A stretch of DNA of 64,000 bases from Ascoidea asiatica (taxonomy: Eukaryota; Ascomycota; Saccharomycetes; Ascoideales; Ascoideaceae), in contig BCKQ01000003.1 in the NCBI GenBank assembly GCA_001600695.1, positions 1,773,934 through 1,837,933 of the forward strand, read 5' to 3'. Under the pieces are notes generated by a model. It saw only the letters and a program-made list of their open reading frames with translations. It was not told the DNA's origin and searched no databases. Below are positions 43,357-53,534 of this stretch, one piece after another (position 1 is the stretch's first letter; each line of letters begins with the position of its first letter). The position numbers and the translations under genes were made by a program.

Positions 43357-45360
43357 ATGTTTAATACTCAAATTCAAAGCAATATAGACGAGTTTGAAGC
43401 TGTTGAGGAAACTTCAAAAAAATTAAAAAATATAAAGAAATATGGATATAATAGGAAACTGATCAAAAAAAAAATATCGAAAAATGCAACTGACAATAAT
43501 GATTCTTGCTATTCTGATGATGTGAGTAGTGATGAAGACTCACGACTAGCTATTAAAGTTAGAAAAATAGAGACATCAAATAAAAGAAAAAGAAAGGGAA
43601 TTAAAGAAATCAACAATAAGATAAAATCAATAACTCAACATGTTCGAAATCAACGTTCTAAAAAATCTTCAGTAAATCTTCAAGAGAATTTTAAAAAGCA
43701 AAAACAAAAAGAAGAATATGATGCAAATATTTCAATAATCAAATTATTAACATCAAACAAGAAAAATAAAAAAAAATTAATTTTAAATACCATAACAAAC
43801 TTAGAAAATAGAATATATTCAAATAATTCTAGAAATTCCCAATCTCAATCTCAGGACCTTTTTCAATCTCAATCTCAGTCTTATTCACAATTATCTAAAT
43901 CGTTATATTGTAATTCAGAAGAGTGGACTGATATTTTAAAAACAATAAAGCTAAATTTTCCAAATTTATCAACTAAAACCAAATTATCTCTTCAGAAAAT
44001 AAATAAGCTCTATGAAGAAAATAATTCAACACAATTGTATAATAGCCAGCATGTGTTTATGTGGTCACAAGCGGGAAGTCCTCCTGATTCAATATTAAGC
44101 AATAATGAACTAGCTTTCCTTTATGATCTTTCTTCTGAGGTGAATATAGAACCTTGTAAAAATGAAGCTAATTCGTATAAAAACGAAAAAATTAATGAAA
44201 ATTTGGAGGATCACCGAAATGCTGATGATGATGAAAATACAAATGAATATGATGAAAGCTACCTTGAAGTGCCGAATTTATTAACAATGTCACAATTATT
44301 TAAAGGCACAAATCAAACCCTGGAAACTAACGAACAAGAACTTGTTCAAGAAATAATCCCTAATAACACACCAAAAAAGCAAAACGTAGAAGTTGTTCCA
44401 TCCTCATCTCCTCGATTTTCTCCAATAAAAGTTCCAGCTGATTTAAAATGTTTCAATCTACAAAAATCTAATAGAAAGCTCGATTTTGCTAATATAGAGA
44501 AAATTACAAAGCTCCCTAGTATTAAAACTAATACTCCTGCGTTATCTCAACTTTGCGAAAATGAAAATTCTCTATTTCTTCCCAGTCAGATCAAAAAAAA
44601 GATAGGTATTGATGAACAAAATTCAAATATTCTAGACAATGTATCCAAAAATCCCTGCAAAAAATTAGAAAATTATGAAGAAAATGATGGAAATCATTGC
44701 TCATTTGCTTATATTCCAACTACTACAAGTGCTCAAATCACAAGCATGAGAATTAAAGGTCTTCAATCTCAACAAGAATCTTCTTATATCAAAAATATAA
44801 GTTGCATTGTTGAAGCCTTCAAAAAAAATCCTATCGAAGAGAGTGCTTCCAAAAAGGATGCACACAAAGAAGTATTGGAAAAGGAAGAATCAAATGAACC
44901 TATTTTTTCTCCTTATTTTCCACCTGATAAAGATTCAACATCTCAAATTAAACAATCAAGTAAAATAAACGGAAAGGATATCGATTCAATTGAAGTATTT
45001 AGTGATTGTGATGACTCTGATGATGATATTTTTGAAACGGCAAAATTACCTTACACAATTTCATTGGGATCCGCTAATACTAATATTTCTTTGAATTACC
45101 GTAAAGACGTTGTAACGTTTAAAGGACACCTTTCGAAATGTGATCTTTTCAAGTCTAATAATTATGAAATCAACATAGTAAAAGTTGTGCCCTGCAATGA
45201 CTATGATCCATATTGTATACCCGACTCATCTTCTGATAATGAAGAAGAAACTCTTATTGAGGTAAAAAGGCCTATTTTCAAACATCAGTTTATGGAATTG
45301 AAAAAAAAAGATAATATCACAGCTGATCCTATTTTACAGATAATTTCTAGTCAGGATTAG
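43357..45360 (+). CDS. SLX4: Slx4-like structure-specific endonuclease scaffold
   Basis: In yeast, Slx4 is the regulatory subunit of the Slx1 nuclease and a scaffold that binds Rtt107 and Dpb11. The frame opens at a GTG (43342); the first ATG at 43357 gives MFNTQIQSNIDEFEAVEE, like an NTQIQSRLDDAEEE segment of yeast Slx4. EEWTDILKTIKLNFPNL near residue 187 matches the yeast EQEWKDIMKLLLQKFP, and MWSQAGSPPDSIL is a further match. The rest is Ser/Asn-rich with SQ sites and S/T-P sites. The 667-residue product (yeast 748) ends in DPILQIISSQD, shortly after an acidic SSSDNEEETLIEV segment. I see no C-terminal Slx1-binding helix domain. The order of conserved blocks supports the call despite low identity. 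Confidence 0.72.
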   Translation: MFNTQIQSNIDEFEAVEETSKKLKNIKKYGYNRKLIKKKISKNATDNNDSCYSDDVSSDEDSRLAIKVRKIETSNKRKRKGIKEINNKIKSITQHVRNQRSKKSSVNLQENFKKQKQKEEYDANISIIKLLTSNKKNKKKLILNTITNLENRIYSNNSRNSQSQSQDLFQSQSQSYSQLSKSLYCNSEEWTDILKTIKLNFPNLSTKTKLSLQKINKLYEENNSTQLYNSQHVFMWSQAGSPPDSILSNNELAFLYDLSSEVNIEPCKNEANSYKNEKINENLEDHRNADDDENTNEYDESYLEVPNLLTMSQLFKGTNQTLETNEQELVQEIIPNNTPKKQNVEVVPSSSPRFSPIKVPADLKCFNLQKSNRKLDFANIEKITKLPSIKTNTPALSQLCENENSLFLPSQIKKKIGIDEQNSNILDNVSKNPCKKLENYEENDGNHCSFAYIPTTTSAQITSMRIKGLQSQQESSYIKNISCIVEAFKKNPIEESASKKDAHKEVLEKEESNEPIFSPYFPPDKDSTSQIKQSSKINGKDIDSIEVFSDCDDSDDDIFETAKLPYTISLGSANTNISLNYRKDVVTFKGHLSKCDLFKSNNYEINIVKVVPCNDYDPYCIPDSSSDNEEETLIEVKRPIFKHQFMELKKKDNITADPILQIISSQD

Positions 45361-46187
45361 GCGAATTTTTCTTGCATTATTTTTGGTCCTTGTGAAAATG
45401 TGTTTCCCTTGTTTGCTTATTTAATCATACGGTGTTTATTTAGATTCTTTTTTTATTTTTCATGGATTAAAGAAAAGGAAAACTCATTAAAGCTAATCAG
45501 ATAAAAATGAAAAGAATTTTTAGATATTAGTATACAGTTTTTCAAATTAAGGCAGATTTTGTGTGGTTTTTCTTATTCTTTTAACTATTGTGATTCCTGC
45601 TTCTCTTTTATATTGGTCTTTCTAGAAGAAACCTTATTTAAAAGTTTTTGCAGTACAATAATTGTGCCTAATTGGCTAGATAACAAAAATCAGCAGCGCT
45701 TTATGGTTTACAAATAAATTTTTAGTTACAAAAAAAAGAGCCTTATTAGTTATTCTGTTAGTCATGCTAAAATTCTTAAACTTTGAAAGATATCATACTT
45801 ACTAGTCAATTCTTACATAAGTGGACTCTTTGGACCGAAGATAAATAAATGATGGTATGTTAGTACTATAAGTTATTAAAGATTTTTACTTTATTTGGGT
45901 CCTATAATTTACATTTAAAACTGGTGAGGAAATTATATATAATTTGTTTGTTAATCTTAATTTTATTTGAATCAAAACTCCTAGGGTTTTAAAATGATTA
46001 ACATCCCGATTAGGAAACTGAGTATATAATATTGGTGGCGCTACTGTAGTGCAAAGAAAATTTGTATATATTTGTAAAATGAGGTTAAACCATTATTGGT
46101 GTTTATTCATAAGACATTAGCTGATAAAAAAAATGAAAAATAGGAAAGGAAAAAAATTTAATGAAATAAAAAGGATAAAAACAGTAA
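45361..46187. other. SLX4-LRA2 convergent intergenic region
   Basis: 827 bases of AT-rich sequence between two converging genes. The frame after the SLX4 stop stays open for about 48 codons, but it is Phe-rich and shows no Slx4 C-terminal character. No gene or RNA recognised. Confidence 0.45.
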
Positions 46188-47255
46188 TTATAAATTATAA
46201 GCATCGATTGAATTTTTATAAAAAATATCTCTTTTTTGAGAATCGGATAAATCAAAATGATCTAAAATTTTTTCAGAAATATCAAACCATCTATTAAAAC
46301 CAGTTTTTGAATCATCCCTAAATTTACAAACGGGCCAATCACTACCCCAAATAATATAATTTGGTCCAAATAATCTAATAAATACTTCAAAATAAGGTAA
46401 AATATATTGCATAATTTGATCATTAGTTGAATTTTGAATAACATCATCAGATAATTCAGAAAAGCCGCCACTTAATTTAATATAAATTTGATTATTATTT
46501 TTTTTTGAATTTTGATAAATCTGAGTAATAAAGTTTTTCCAAGATAAGTATTTTGAATTTGAATAAATTTCACTTATATTTATAGTTAAATCAGGTTTAG
46601 TTAAATGATTTAAAATATACTTAAGATTTTTAGTTTTTAACATTAATTGATTAAATTCATCAAATTGCCAAAGACCACCATTATGTAAATCAATACCAAC
46701 ATCAAAAATTAAATTTTTCTCAGATAACCATTTTAAAGATTCAATAAAATTATTTTGTAACATTACATTTTGCTTTTTATCTTGTAAAAGATATCTAAAA
46801 CCTTTAATTGAATTTTTTGATTTTAATTGATCAGATTCATTATCACCACTTTTTTCAATTAAAATATTATAAAATTGAATTAATTTTTCTTTCCCTTGTG
46901 GTAATGGAGCCCATGGAATTATACCAAGTACAAAAGGATTATTAGAATTTTTAATATAATTATTAAAAATATAAAGGAATTCTTTAATAGGTAATTTCCA
47001 ACCAGTTTTTTCATTATCATTAATTAAATTACTCGAAGAACTTTTAACATCAACTTCAATAAAAATTAAACCTTTTTTATTTACTTTTTCATTTGTATTT
47101 TCAATTAAATATTCTTTAATTAATTGATCTTTACCATAAACAGGATTATCATTTGTCATCCAAGCTAAATCAACACTATTTTCAAAAGAAAATAAATGTA
47201 TATGAGAATCAATTACATCAAATGGTTTATTACTTGTTGTTGTTGAATCTGACAT
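46188..47255 (-). CDS. LRA2: Amidohydrolase-family sugar lactonase, probable L-rhamnono-gamma-lactonase
   Basis: A 355-residue protein of the amidohydrolase_2 family: metal ligands DSHIHLF at residues 16-22, GFRYLL, FDVGIDLHNGG, ILNHLTKPD, KLSGGFSEL and GSDWPVC near the C-terminus. In Scheffersomyces stipitis, Lra2 of this family opens L-rhamnono-1,4-lactone in the non-phosphorylated L-rhamnose pathway. The assignment rests mainly on its neighbour: L-rhamnonate dehydratase, the next enzyme, lies immediately upstream on the same strand. Family alone would also allow fuconolactonase or similar activities. The CGG-rich promoter suggests zinc-cluster control. Confidence 0.75.
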   Translation of the reverse strand: MSDSTTTSNKPFDVIDSHIHLFSFENSVDLAWMTNDNPVYGKDQLIKEYLIENTNEKVNKKGLIFIEVDVKSSSSNLINDNEKTGWKLPIKEFLYIFNNYIKNSNNPFVLGIIPWAPLPQGKEKLIQFYNILIEKSGDNESDQLKSKNSIKGFRYLLQDKKQNVMLQNNFIESLKWLSEKNLIFDVGIDLHNGGLWQFDEFNQLMLKTKNLKYILNHLTKPDLTINISEIYSNSKYLSWKNFITQIYQNSKKNNNQIYIKLSGGFSELSDDVIQNSTNDQIMQYILPYFEVFIRLFGPNYIIWGSDWPVCKFRDDSKTGFNRWFDISEKILDHFDLSDSQKRDIFYKNSIDAYNL

Positions 47256-48108
47256 TGTTTTGAATTTAATGAATTTTTAAGAAAAGTTTAAATAATAATT
47301 TCAATTTTAATGATAAAATATAAATATTCTTTATTTATCCAGTAGATTAAAAGTGAAGAATTTATATAAAATTAAGAATTGATTTGTCTACTTCGATTAA
47401 TTCTCATGGGTAAGAAAAGTAAATAAATAAGTTGTTTGAAATCATTGAACTATTCTTTGAAGTATTCATAATTATTATTCAATATTATTCAATCATTAAT
47501 TATTCATTACTGTAATCATTTTCTTCGTTGATTTATTTATTCGAATCTTAATTAATAAAGGTGTTGTTGATTAATTCGGTATTTGATTCATCGAATAAAT
47601 ATTCTCCAGTCCTGTAGCCCAGTCATTATTAACCTTCACACTGAAAACCTCAGCCAGTGATTCGTACGGCGCAAACTCAGCGGGGGAAACACAAACCGGC
47701 GCAGAACCAGTGGAATGGGCCGGCAGTAACGGTAAAAATAGTTATAGTAGGGTAACCATCGAAACACCTCAGAATTTTAAAGAATTAAACACAAAACGAA
47801 CCCAGGGTGATTTTACCCAGAGGATGATGCTAACGATAACGATACTTCTTTATTTATGCTGGTAAAAAGCTGTTATTTTTTATGAAGAAATATTGAAAAA
47901 GATTTATTTAATTAAAAACTCTAAAAAAATATATACTCTAGTTAAGAAACGTTATGAAATCATCAAGGGTAGTAATAGTAGCTACTAATAGTAAAAACAA
48001 AAATAATAGAAAAAACGAAAATGTTTGAAAATGTAATTTCGGATAAAAGTAAAATCGGAAAAACTGAAAAAAACCTGAAAATCGGAAAAACTAAAAGAAT
48101 GAGTGAAT
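47256..48108. other. LRA2 promoter region
   Basis: 853 bases between LRA3 and LRA2, with a GC island at about 47605-47735 in AT-rich surroundings. The island contains clustered CGG triplets and two CGGCGCA[A/G]A copies exactly 30 bases apart. Confidence 0.5.
47667..47732. promoter_or_regulatory. CGG-triplet cluster upstream of LRA2
   Basis: CGG occurs at 47667, 47681, 47697, 47721 and 47730. CGGCGCA[A/G]A at 47667-47675 recurs at 47697-47705. CGG half-sites are typical of Zn2Cys6 activators. In S. stipitis a zinc-cluster factor, TRC1, is linked to the rhamnose genes. The binding role here is inferred. It lies 410-480 bases before the ATG. Confidence 0.4.
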
Positions 48109-49377
48109 TTATTCTTCATCTTTAGCTTCTTTAACTTCTTCAATTTTCAATGGTTTTTGAGGAGATGGAGATAAAATATTTTCGGCATCAATAAGTTTAA
48201 CTTCTGGATTTAAAATTAAACCAAAACCTGGCAAATCATTAAATATTGAAACATCTAAATAACCTTTAACTGGTACTGGTTCATTAGTGAATAAAGCACC
48301 AAATACTGGTAATACAGATTTTGAATCTGGAGAATTTGAAAGATATTCATGGAATGGAGTATTTTCTTGAGAAAGTACAAAATGATATGAATATGGACCA
48401 GATGCATGAGGTACAATTGGAATATCATAAGCTGCAGCTTGATGACTTATTTTTAAAATTTCTGTCATACCACCACACCACATAATATCAGGTTGTAAAA
48501 TATTTAAATTTCTACCTTCAATTAATTTTCTAAAACCATATTTTGTATATTCATGTTCACCAGTTGTAAATTTCATCCATGGACATGCAGATTTAATTTG
48601 TGCATAACCATCAAAATCATCTGGATGTGAAACTTCTTCCCACCAATTAATATCTAAATCTTTTGTTTTTGTAACTAATTCAATAACATATGGAACATTT
48701 AATGCCATATAACAATCAACCATTAATGGAAAATCTGGTCCAACTGCATCTCTATGTTTTTTTAAAAATTCAATATTTTTTCTTAAACCAATATGACCTT
48801 CATCAGGACCAAATGGCAAAGCAACTTTACCACCCCAAAAACCCATTTGTTTTGCAGCTTCTGGATCACAACCAGTACAATAAAATTCTAATCTTTCTCT
48901 TGTTGCACCACCAATCATTTTATAAACAGGTTCATTTCTAATTTTACCTAATAAATCCCATAAAGCTAAATCAACAACAGAAATCACAGCAATTGTTATA
49001 CCTTTTCTACCATAAAACATTGAAGCTCTAAACATTTTATCCCATAATAATGTTAAATCTCTTGGATCTGAACCAATTAAAAATCTTAAGAAATGATTTT
49101 GAACAATCCAACAAGCAATTGGACCACCAAAACCAGTTGCAAAACCTTTTGTACCATCGGTTGATTCAACTTCAACACAAAATGATCCTAAAACATTAAT
49201 ACCCCATGAAGTTCTTGATTTTCTATATTCAGGATATTTTGACATTGGATTTGCAATATCACTATCAATTAACCAATGACCACCTTCAACATTATGATAA
49301 TCACCACCAATACCTTTACCTGATAAAAGGTATGTTTTAACTGATTTGATTTTTGGAAATACTTTAGTTCCAGCCAT
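48109..49377 (-). CDS. LRA3: L-rhamnonate dehydratase
   Basis: An enolase-superfamily enzyme that dehydrates L-rhamnonate to 2-keto-3-deoxy-L-rhamnonate. The 422 residues align with the rhamnonate dehydratase family: GGHW near residue 32-35, a TGFGGPIACWIV block, MVDCYMALN with metal ligand Asp221, WWEEVSHPDD (Glu247/248), TTGEHEYTKYG (Glu274) and IVPHASGP with the catalytic His324. These sit at almost the same positions as D226, E252, E280 and H329 of E. coli RhmD. It is complete. LRA1 and LRA4 are not in this window. A TATA box lies about 160 bases upstream. Confidence 0.93.
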   Translation of the reverse strand: MAGTKVFPKIKSVKTYLLSGKGIGGDYHNVEGGHWLIDSDIANPMSKYPEYRKSRTSWGINVLGSFCVEVESTDGTKGFATGFGGPIACWIVQNHFLRFLIGSDPRDLTLLWDKMFRASMFYGRKGITIAVISVVDLALWDLLGKIRNEPVYKMIGGATRERLEFYCTGCDPEAAKQMGFWGGKVALPFGPDEGHIGLRKNIEFLKKHRDAVGPDFPLMVDCYMALNVPYVIELVTKTKDLDINWWEEVSHPDDFDGYAQIKSACPWMKFTTGEHEYTKYGFRKLIEGRNLNILQPDIMWCGGMTEILKISHQAAAYDIPIVPHASGPYSYHFVLSQENTPFHEYLSNSPDSKSVLPVFGALFTNEPVPVKGYLDVSIFNDLPGFGLILNPEVKLIDAENILSPSPQKPLKIEEVKEAKDEE

Positions 49378-50308
49378 TTTTATTTTCTTTTTTTATAATA
49401 TAATAATTGTATAATAATAATACTAATAATAATTGAATTAAAGAAATTAAATAAATTATGAAATAGTACAATATAATATAATAAATTAAAGAAGAAATTA
49501 ACAAATCTTAGAAATGAAATAAATACCCGCAATATTTATATACAAATGAAATAATTCAAAATATTCAATAATTCAAAAACTCTTGAAAGGTAACTAAAAA
49601 ATAATTGAAGAATTATGCCGATAATTTGAAATCATCCGAAGTTTGTGAGAAAAAGCAAGGAAAATAAATGTAAACTGAGACATCATATTAAAACATCAGT
49701 TGCTGAGCAGAAAAGTAAATAAAAAAAAGGTAATCAGATCAATAACTTACAACTAATAGTAACTGTTACTATCACTGACTGCAAATTGTAATGATGAATT
49801 TTTCACTGTCAATTGAATTTAACCAAGTGATAATCTGGGGTAAAGGTAAAAGATAACTCCGACAGTTTGGCATGGAATTTCTGGCGCTGCTGGCGCTGCT
49901 TTTGTTGTCTCGCTGCTCGAGCCACAATGCCGGCTTTTCTTTGGCCCGTTTTTTATTTGGCAAATATCAGGTTTCTGCCCGGAAAAGCGGCGTTTTCTTT
50001 CCACGCCCCAAGGATTATCTGTCCCAAGAAATTCATTGCAATGATGTCCCAATTGGACTTGTCCTTTGCCCATAATAATTTTCAAAAAGAATCTCTTTAA
50101 ATTCATTCCATTTATTTCAAAAAAGAACTAAAACAATCAAAACATTAAAACATCAAAGATTAGTTAAATAATTATATTATTTATTATATCATTTATTATA
50201 TAAAAACATAATGAAGCTAATTTCACTTAATAATTTCACTTAAAAATCAAAAACTGTAAATGGTTTAAAACAAAAAAAAATAACATAACTCATAAAATCT
50301 ATCATAAT
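49378..50308. other. LRA3 promoter region
   Basis: 931 bases. A GC-rich island at 49860-50060 has CCGG/CGG motifs (CGGCG at 49988-49992) and a 9-base tandem repeat ctggcgctg at 49881-49898. Overlapping short frames on both strands here reflect base composition. A TATATAAA on the minus strand lies at 49535-49542. Confidence 0.5.
49535..49542 (-). promoter_or_regulatory. Putative TATA box of LRA3
   Basis: TATATAAA on the minus strand, about 160 bases before the LRA3 ATG. TATA boxes are common in strongly regulated yeast genes. Confidence 0.4.
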
Positions 50309-52840
50309 CTAAACACCAAGCCAAAATAGTCCTTCATCAACAGTAATCTTACTACTTAATGAAATATTATCAGAACTATTACCAACTAAAATTTCATAAT
50401 CACCTTTTTCAATTGACCATTTTTCTTCATCATTATCCCAATATGATAAAGCATATTTATAATCTAAATCAATTTCAACTTTTTCAGTTTCTCCAGATTT
50501 AATAAAAACTTTTGCAAAATCTCTTAATTCTTTAATTGGTTTCATAATATGTGAGTCATTATTACCAATATAAACTTGAATAACTTCTGAACCATCAAAT
50601 TTTCCAATATTTGAAACTTCTAATGAAACTGAAAGTAATTTCTTTTTACTATCCATTTTAACTTTTAAATCACTTAGTTTAAATTCTGTATATGATAAAC
50701 CAAATCCAAATGGGAATAAAGTTTCTTTATTTAATTTTTCATAAAACTTATATCCAACAAATACATCTTCACCATAAACACAATCACCATGACTTGACAT
50801 AAAGTTCAAATATGCAGGATTATCTTCCATTTTTTTAGGGAAAGTTAAAGATAATTTACCTGAAGGATTATAATCTCCAAAAATAATATCTGAAATTGAA
50901 TTACCTAATTCGATACCATTAAACCATGATTGAATTAAACCTTTAACATCATTAATCCATGGCATTTCCATTGGTGTACCAGATTGTGAAACAACAACAA
51001 TATTTGGATTAACTTTTGAAACTTTAAAAATTAATTCATTAGTTTTACCGGGATATTTTAAATCTTTTCTATCATAACCTTCTGATTCCCATTCTTGTGT
51101 TAAACCAACAACAATAATAACTTTATCAACAGTTTTTGCAATTTCACAAGCTTTATTAATTTCATCATCTGAATTAATTCTTTTGGAACATCCAATATTG
51201 AAACCACCATTTCCGATACCAAAACCACCAGAAAGGGAAGTATAATTTGCAGTTGCACCACTACCAAATAAAATTTTAACAGTATATTTTTGACCTTTTT
51301 TAAGTTCAATTGAGCCAACTTCTTCAATTGTTCCGGCTCCAAAAAATGCTTCACCAGGTGTTTGTTTAGTTTTATTATCAACAACTAAAGTATCTTCAAC
51401 ATATAATAAACCGGTGCCATTAACAACTAAACCAAAATCATAAATTCCATCAGCTTCTGGTATAAAAATACCAGTAATATCTGCATAAAATGTAGGTTTT
51501 TTTGGAATATAAAAATCTGCTAAGAAATTAAAAGATTCAACTAAATTATCCTCATGAAAAAAACTACGATCTTTTAATTTTGATTCAACAGATTCATAAT
51601 AATATTTAACATTGAAACCTTTTTCACCAGTAACTGGATTTATAAGTTTTTCACCTAATGCAGGTTGTAATTTATGAGAGTAACAACCAACAGCATATTT
51701 TGGTTTATGATTTTCATCTAATTTTTGATAAATTGAATCAAATGGTGTTGTTCTGTAATATGGTTTTAAAGAAGCTGAACCACCACCACAATATGCACAA
51801 TATTTAGCATTTGGTCCAATAACTGCAATTGATTCTGAATTTTTTTTTATTGGTAAAATATTATCTTCATTTTTCAATAATACAGTACCTTCATTTGCTA
51901 ATTGTTTTAATAAATTTGAAGTTTCTGGAGTATTATTATTTGCATCTTCAGGTGCATTTTCTTTAATATCGCTTGTAGAATTTTTTATTAATTTTATTAC
52001 ATTCTTAACTCTTTTATTAAGAGAAGTTAAAGAGACTTCTTTTGATTAAACAGCATTTTTAACTAAAGCAGGGGTTCTAATCATTGCTTTACCAGGCATT
52101 TCAATATCTAAACCATTTTCAATTGATTGTTTAATATAATAACAACCAAACCAATCAGACATTACAGTACCATTATAATTCCATTCATCAAATAAAATTT
52201 CATTCAAAACATGATTATCTTGAGAACAATGAACACCATTAACTTTATTATATGAGGTCATAAAAGCATATGGATTTGAATATTTTAAAGCCAATTGAAA
52301 AGGTTTTAAATAAACTTCTCTTAAAGCTCTTTCAGATAAAATTGAATTAACAGTTCTTCTTTCATCTTCTAAATCATTGCAAACGTAATGTTTAATGGTT
52401 GTTAAAATATCTTTTGATTGAATACCATTGATAATTTCTGAAGCTATTAAACCAGATAAAGTTGGATCTTCACTAAAAGATTCAAAACCTCTACCACCAT
52501 TTGGGCCTCTTTGAATATTAACTGTTGGACCTAAAATAACATGAACACCTTTATGATGAGCTTCCTCACCCATTAGCTCACCAGCATTTTTGATTAATTC
52601 TTTATTGAAAGTCGAACCTAATGAAGTACCACATGGGAAACAAGCAGATGGTATACCATTATAAAATTTAGTGCCCCTGACACCATTTGGACCATCAGAA
52701 AATCTTAAAGATGGTAAATCTAATCTTGGAACAGGAAATGTATGCCAAAAATCAATACCAGAAATTAACTTAGTTTTTTCATCAAGAGTTAATTGATTGA
52801 CAATATTGTCAAGTTCTGAATCAGATATATTTTTAGCCAT
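50309..52840 (-). pseudogene. GH3 beta-glucosidase with PA14 domain, broken by one in-frame stop
   Basis: The frame reads continuously from the ATG at 52840 to the stop at 50309, except for one TAA at 52046-52048 (codon 265 of about 843). The order matches the Kluyveromyces marxianus beta-glucosidase type (845 residues): a GH3 catalytic barrel with LRFSDGPNGVRG, GRGFESFSEDP, IKHYVCNDLEDERR and the nucleophile Asp229 in GTVMSDWFG; the stop; then KNEDNILPI, a PA14 insertion (FYADITGIFIPEADGIYDFG) and a fibronectin-III-like C-terminus. No signal peptide, so probably intracellular. The codons on both sides remain homologous and in frame, which points to a single recent nonsense change or a sequence error. 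The downstream half has no early ATG. Confidence 0.85.
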
Positions 52841-52985
52841 TTTGAAATAATTAATATACTTTTTTAAAAAGAAAAAGAATTTATAGTTTAAAATAATAAA
52901 CTAGTTTATTAAAGAACTGTAAAGAGAACTAAAAGAAGAAGAAGAAATAAAGAAATCATTGGATAAAAAAGAATGATATTCTCCA

Positions 52986-52993
52986 TATTTATA
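52986..52993 (-). promoter_or_regulatory. Putative TATA box of the GH3 gene
   Basis: TATAAATA on the minus strand, about 150 bases before the ATG. Confidence 0.4.
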
Positions 52994-53177
52994 CCAGATC
53001 TTGAAAAGAAATAGAAATTGAAAAATGGTAACTGTAATGGAGATGGAAATGGGGAAATTGCTGCTTATTGCTCGGTGCGATGAAACTCCAGCCATTACAC
53101 GCTCCGTTGGCTACTATTGAGAACATCCCGATAACAGATTTCAATCCTGATTAAATATTTCATACAAAATTCCGACC

Positions 53178-53208
53178 AAAATCCGGGGAAGATTTTTCAT
53201 TCCCCGGA
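53178..53208. promoter_or_regulatory. Mig1-type site inside a perfect inverted repeat
   Basis: AAAATCCGGGG at 53178-53188 fits the Mig1/CreA consensus WWWWNSYGGGG. TCCGGGGAA (53182-53190) is repeated in inverse orientation as TTCCCCGGA (53200-53208) with a 9-base spacer. It lies about 340 bases before the GH3 ATG and suggests glucose repression or a dimeric CCGG-binding factor. Confidence 0.5.
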
Positions 53209-53534
53209 CTGCTGTATCTGGATGCAGAATTATACTTCAATTGGAAATGGCAGATTTTTTTAGCAAATCTTTCTTCAGAACTCAAGATAAAAATTATTAA
53301 ATTAATAAAAATAGAAACAACTCTATATTCTAAATGAAACACAAAAAAAGTTATTAGATTAAAGAATAAATGAATTAAAAAGAATACAAAACTACCAAGA
53401 TAAAAAAAACATAAAAAATGAATGAAATGACAAAAAAAAAGAAAAAAAAAAAGAATTAATCAATCAATCCACCAATCATCAGCAAATCAACTAACAATTC
53501 AATCATAATGCACAACGTTTAAACAAATAATAAA

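Larger units (their letters stand above)
52841..53534. other. GH3 promoter region and permease 3' flank
   Basis: 694 bases. It holds a TATA box, a Mig1-type site and a perfect 9-base inverted repeat, all listed separately. The rest is A-rich. Small frames at 52901-53095 and 53160-53342 are not supported. Confidence 0.5.

Noticed and set aside
45361-45507. Hidden C-terminal domain of SLX4 by stop readthrough
   Set aside because: The open frame after TAG is Phe/Ile-rich with no helical Slx1-binding pattern.
49772-50106. Four overlapping small frames in the LRA3 upstream island
   Set aside because: Frames on both strands come from raised GC and lack of stop codons. None has a recognisable motif, and the CGG content suits a promoter.
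50309-52840. Two separate glycosidase genes (50309-51877 and 52046-52840)
   Set aside because: Both parts are in the same frame, and the codons between them continue the GH3 homology with only one TAA, so this is one interrupted gene. The downstream part starts at a TTG inside a conserved segment.
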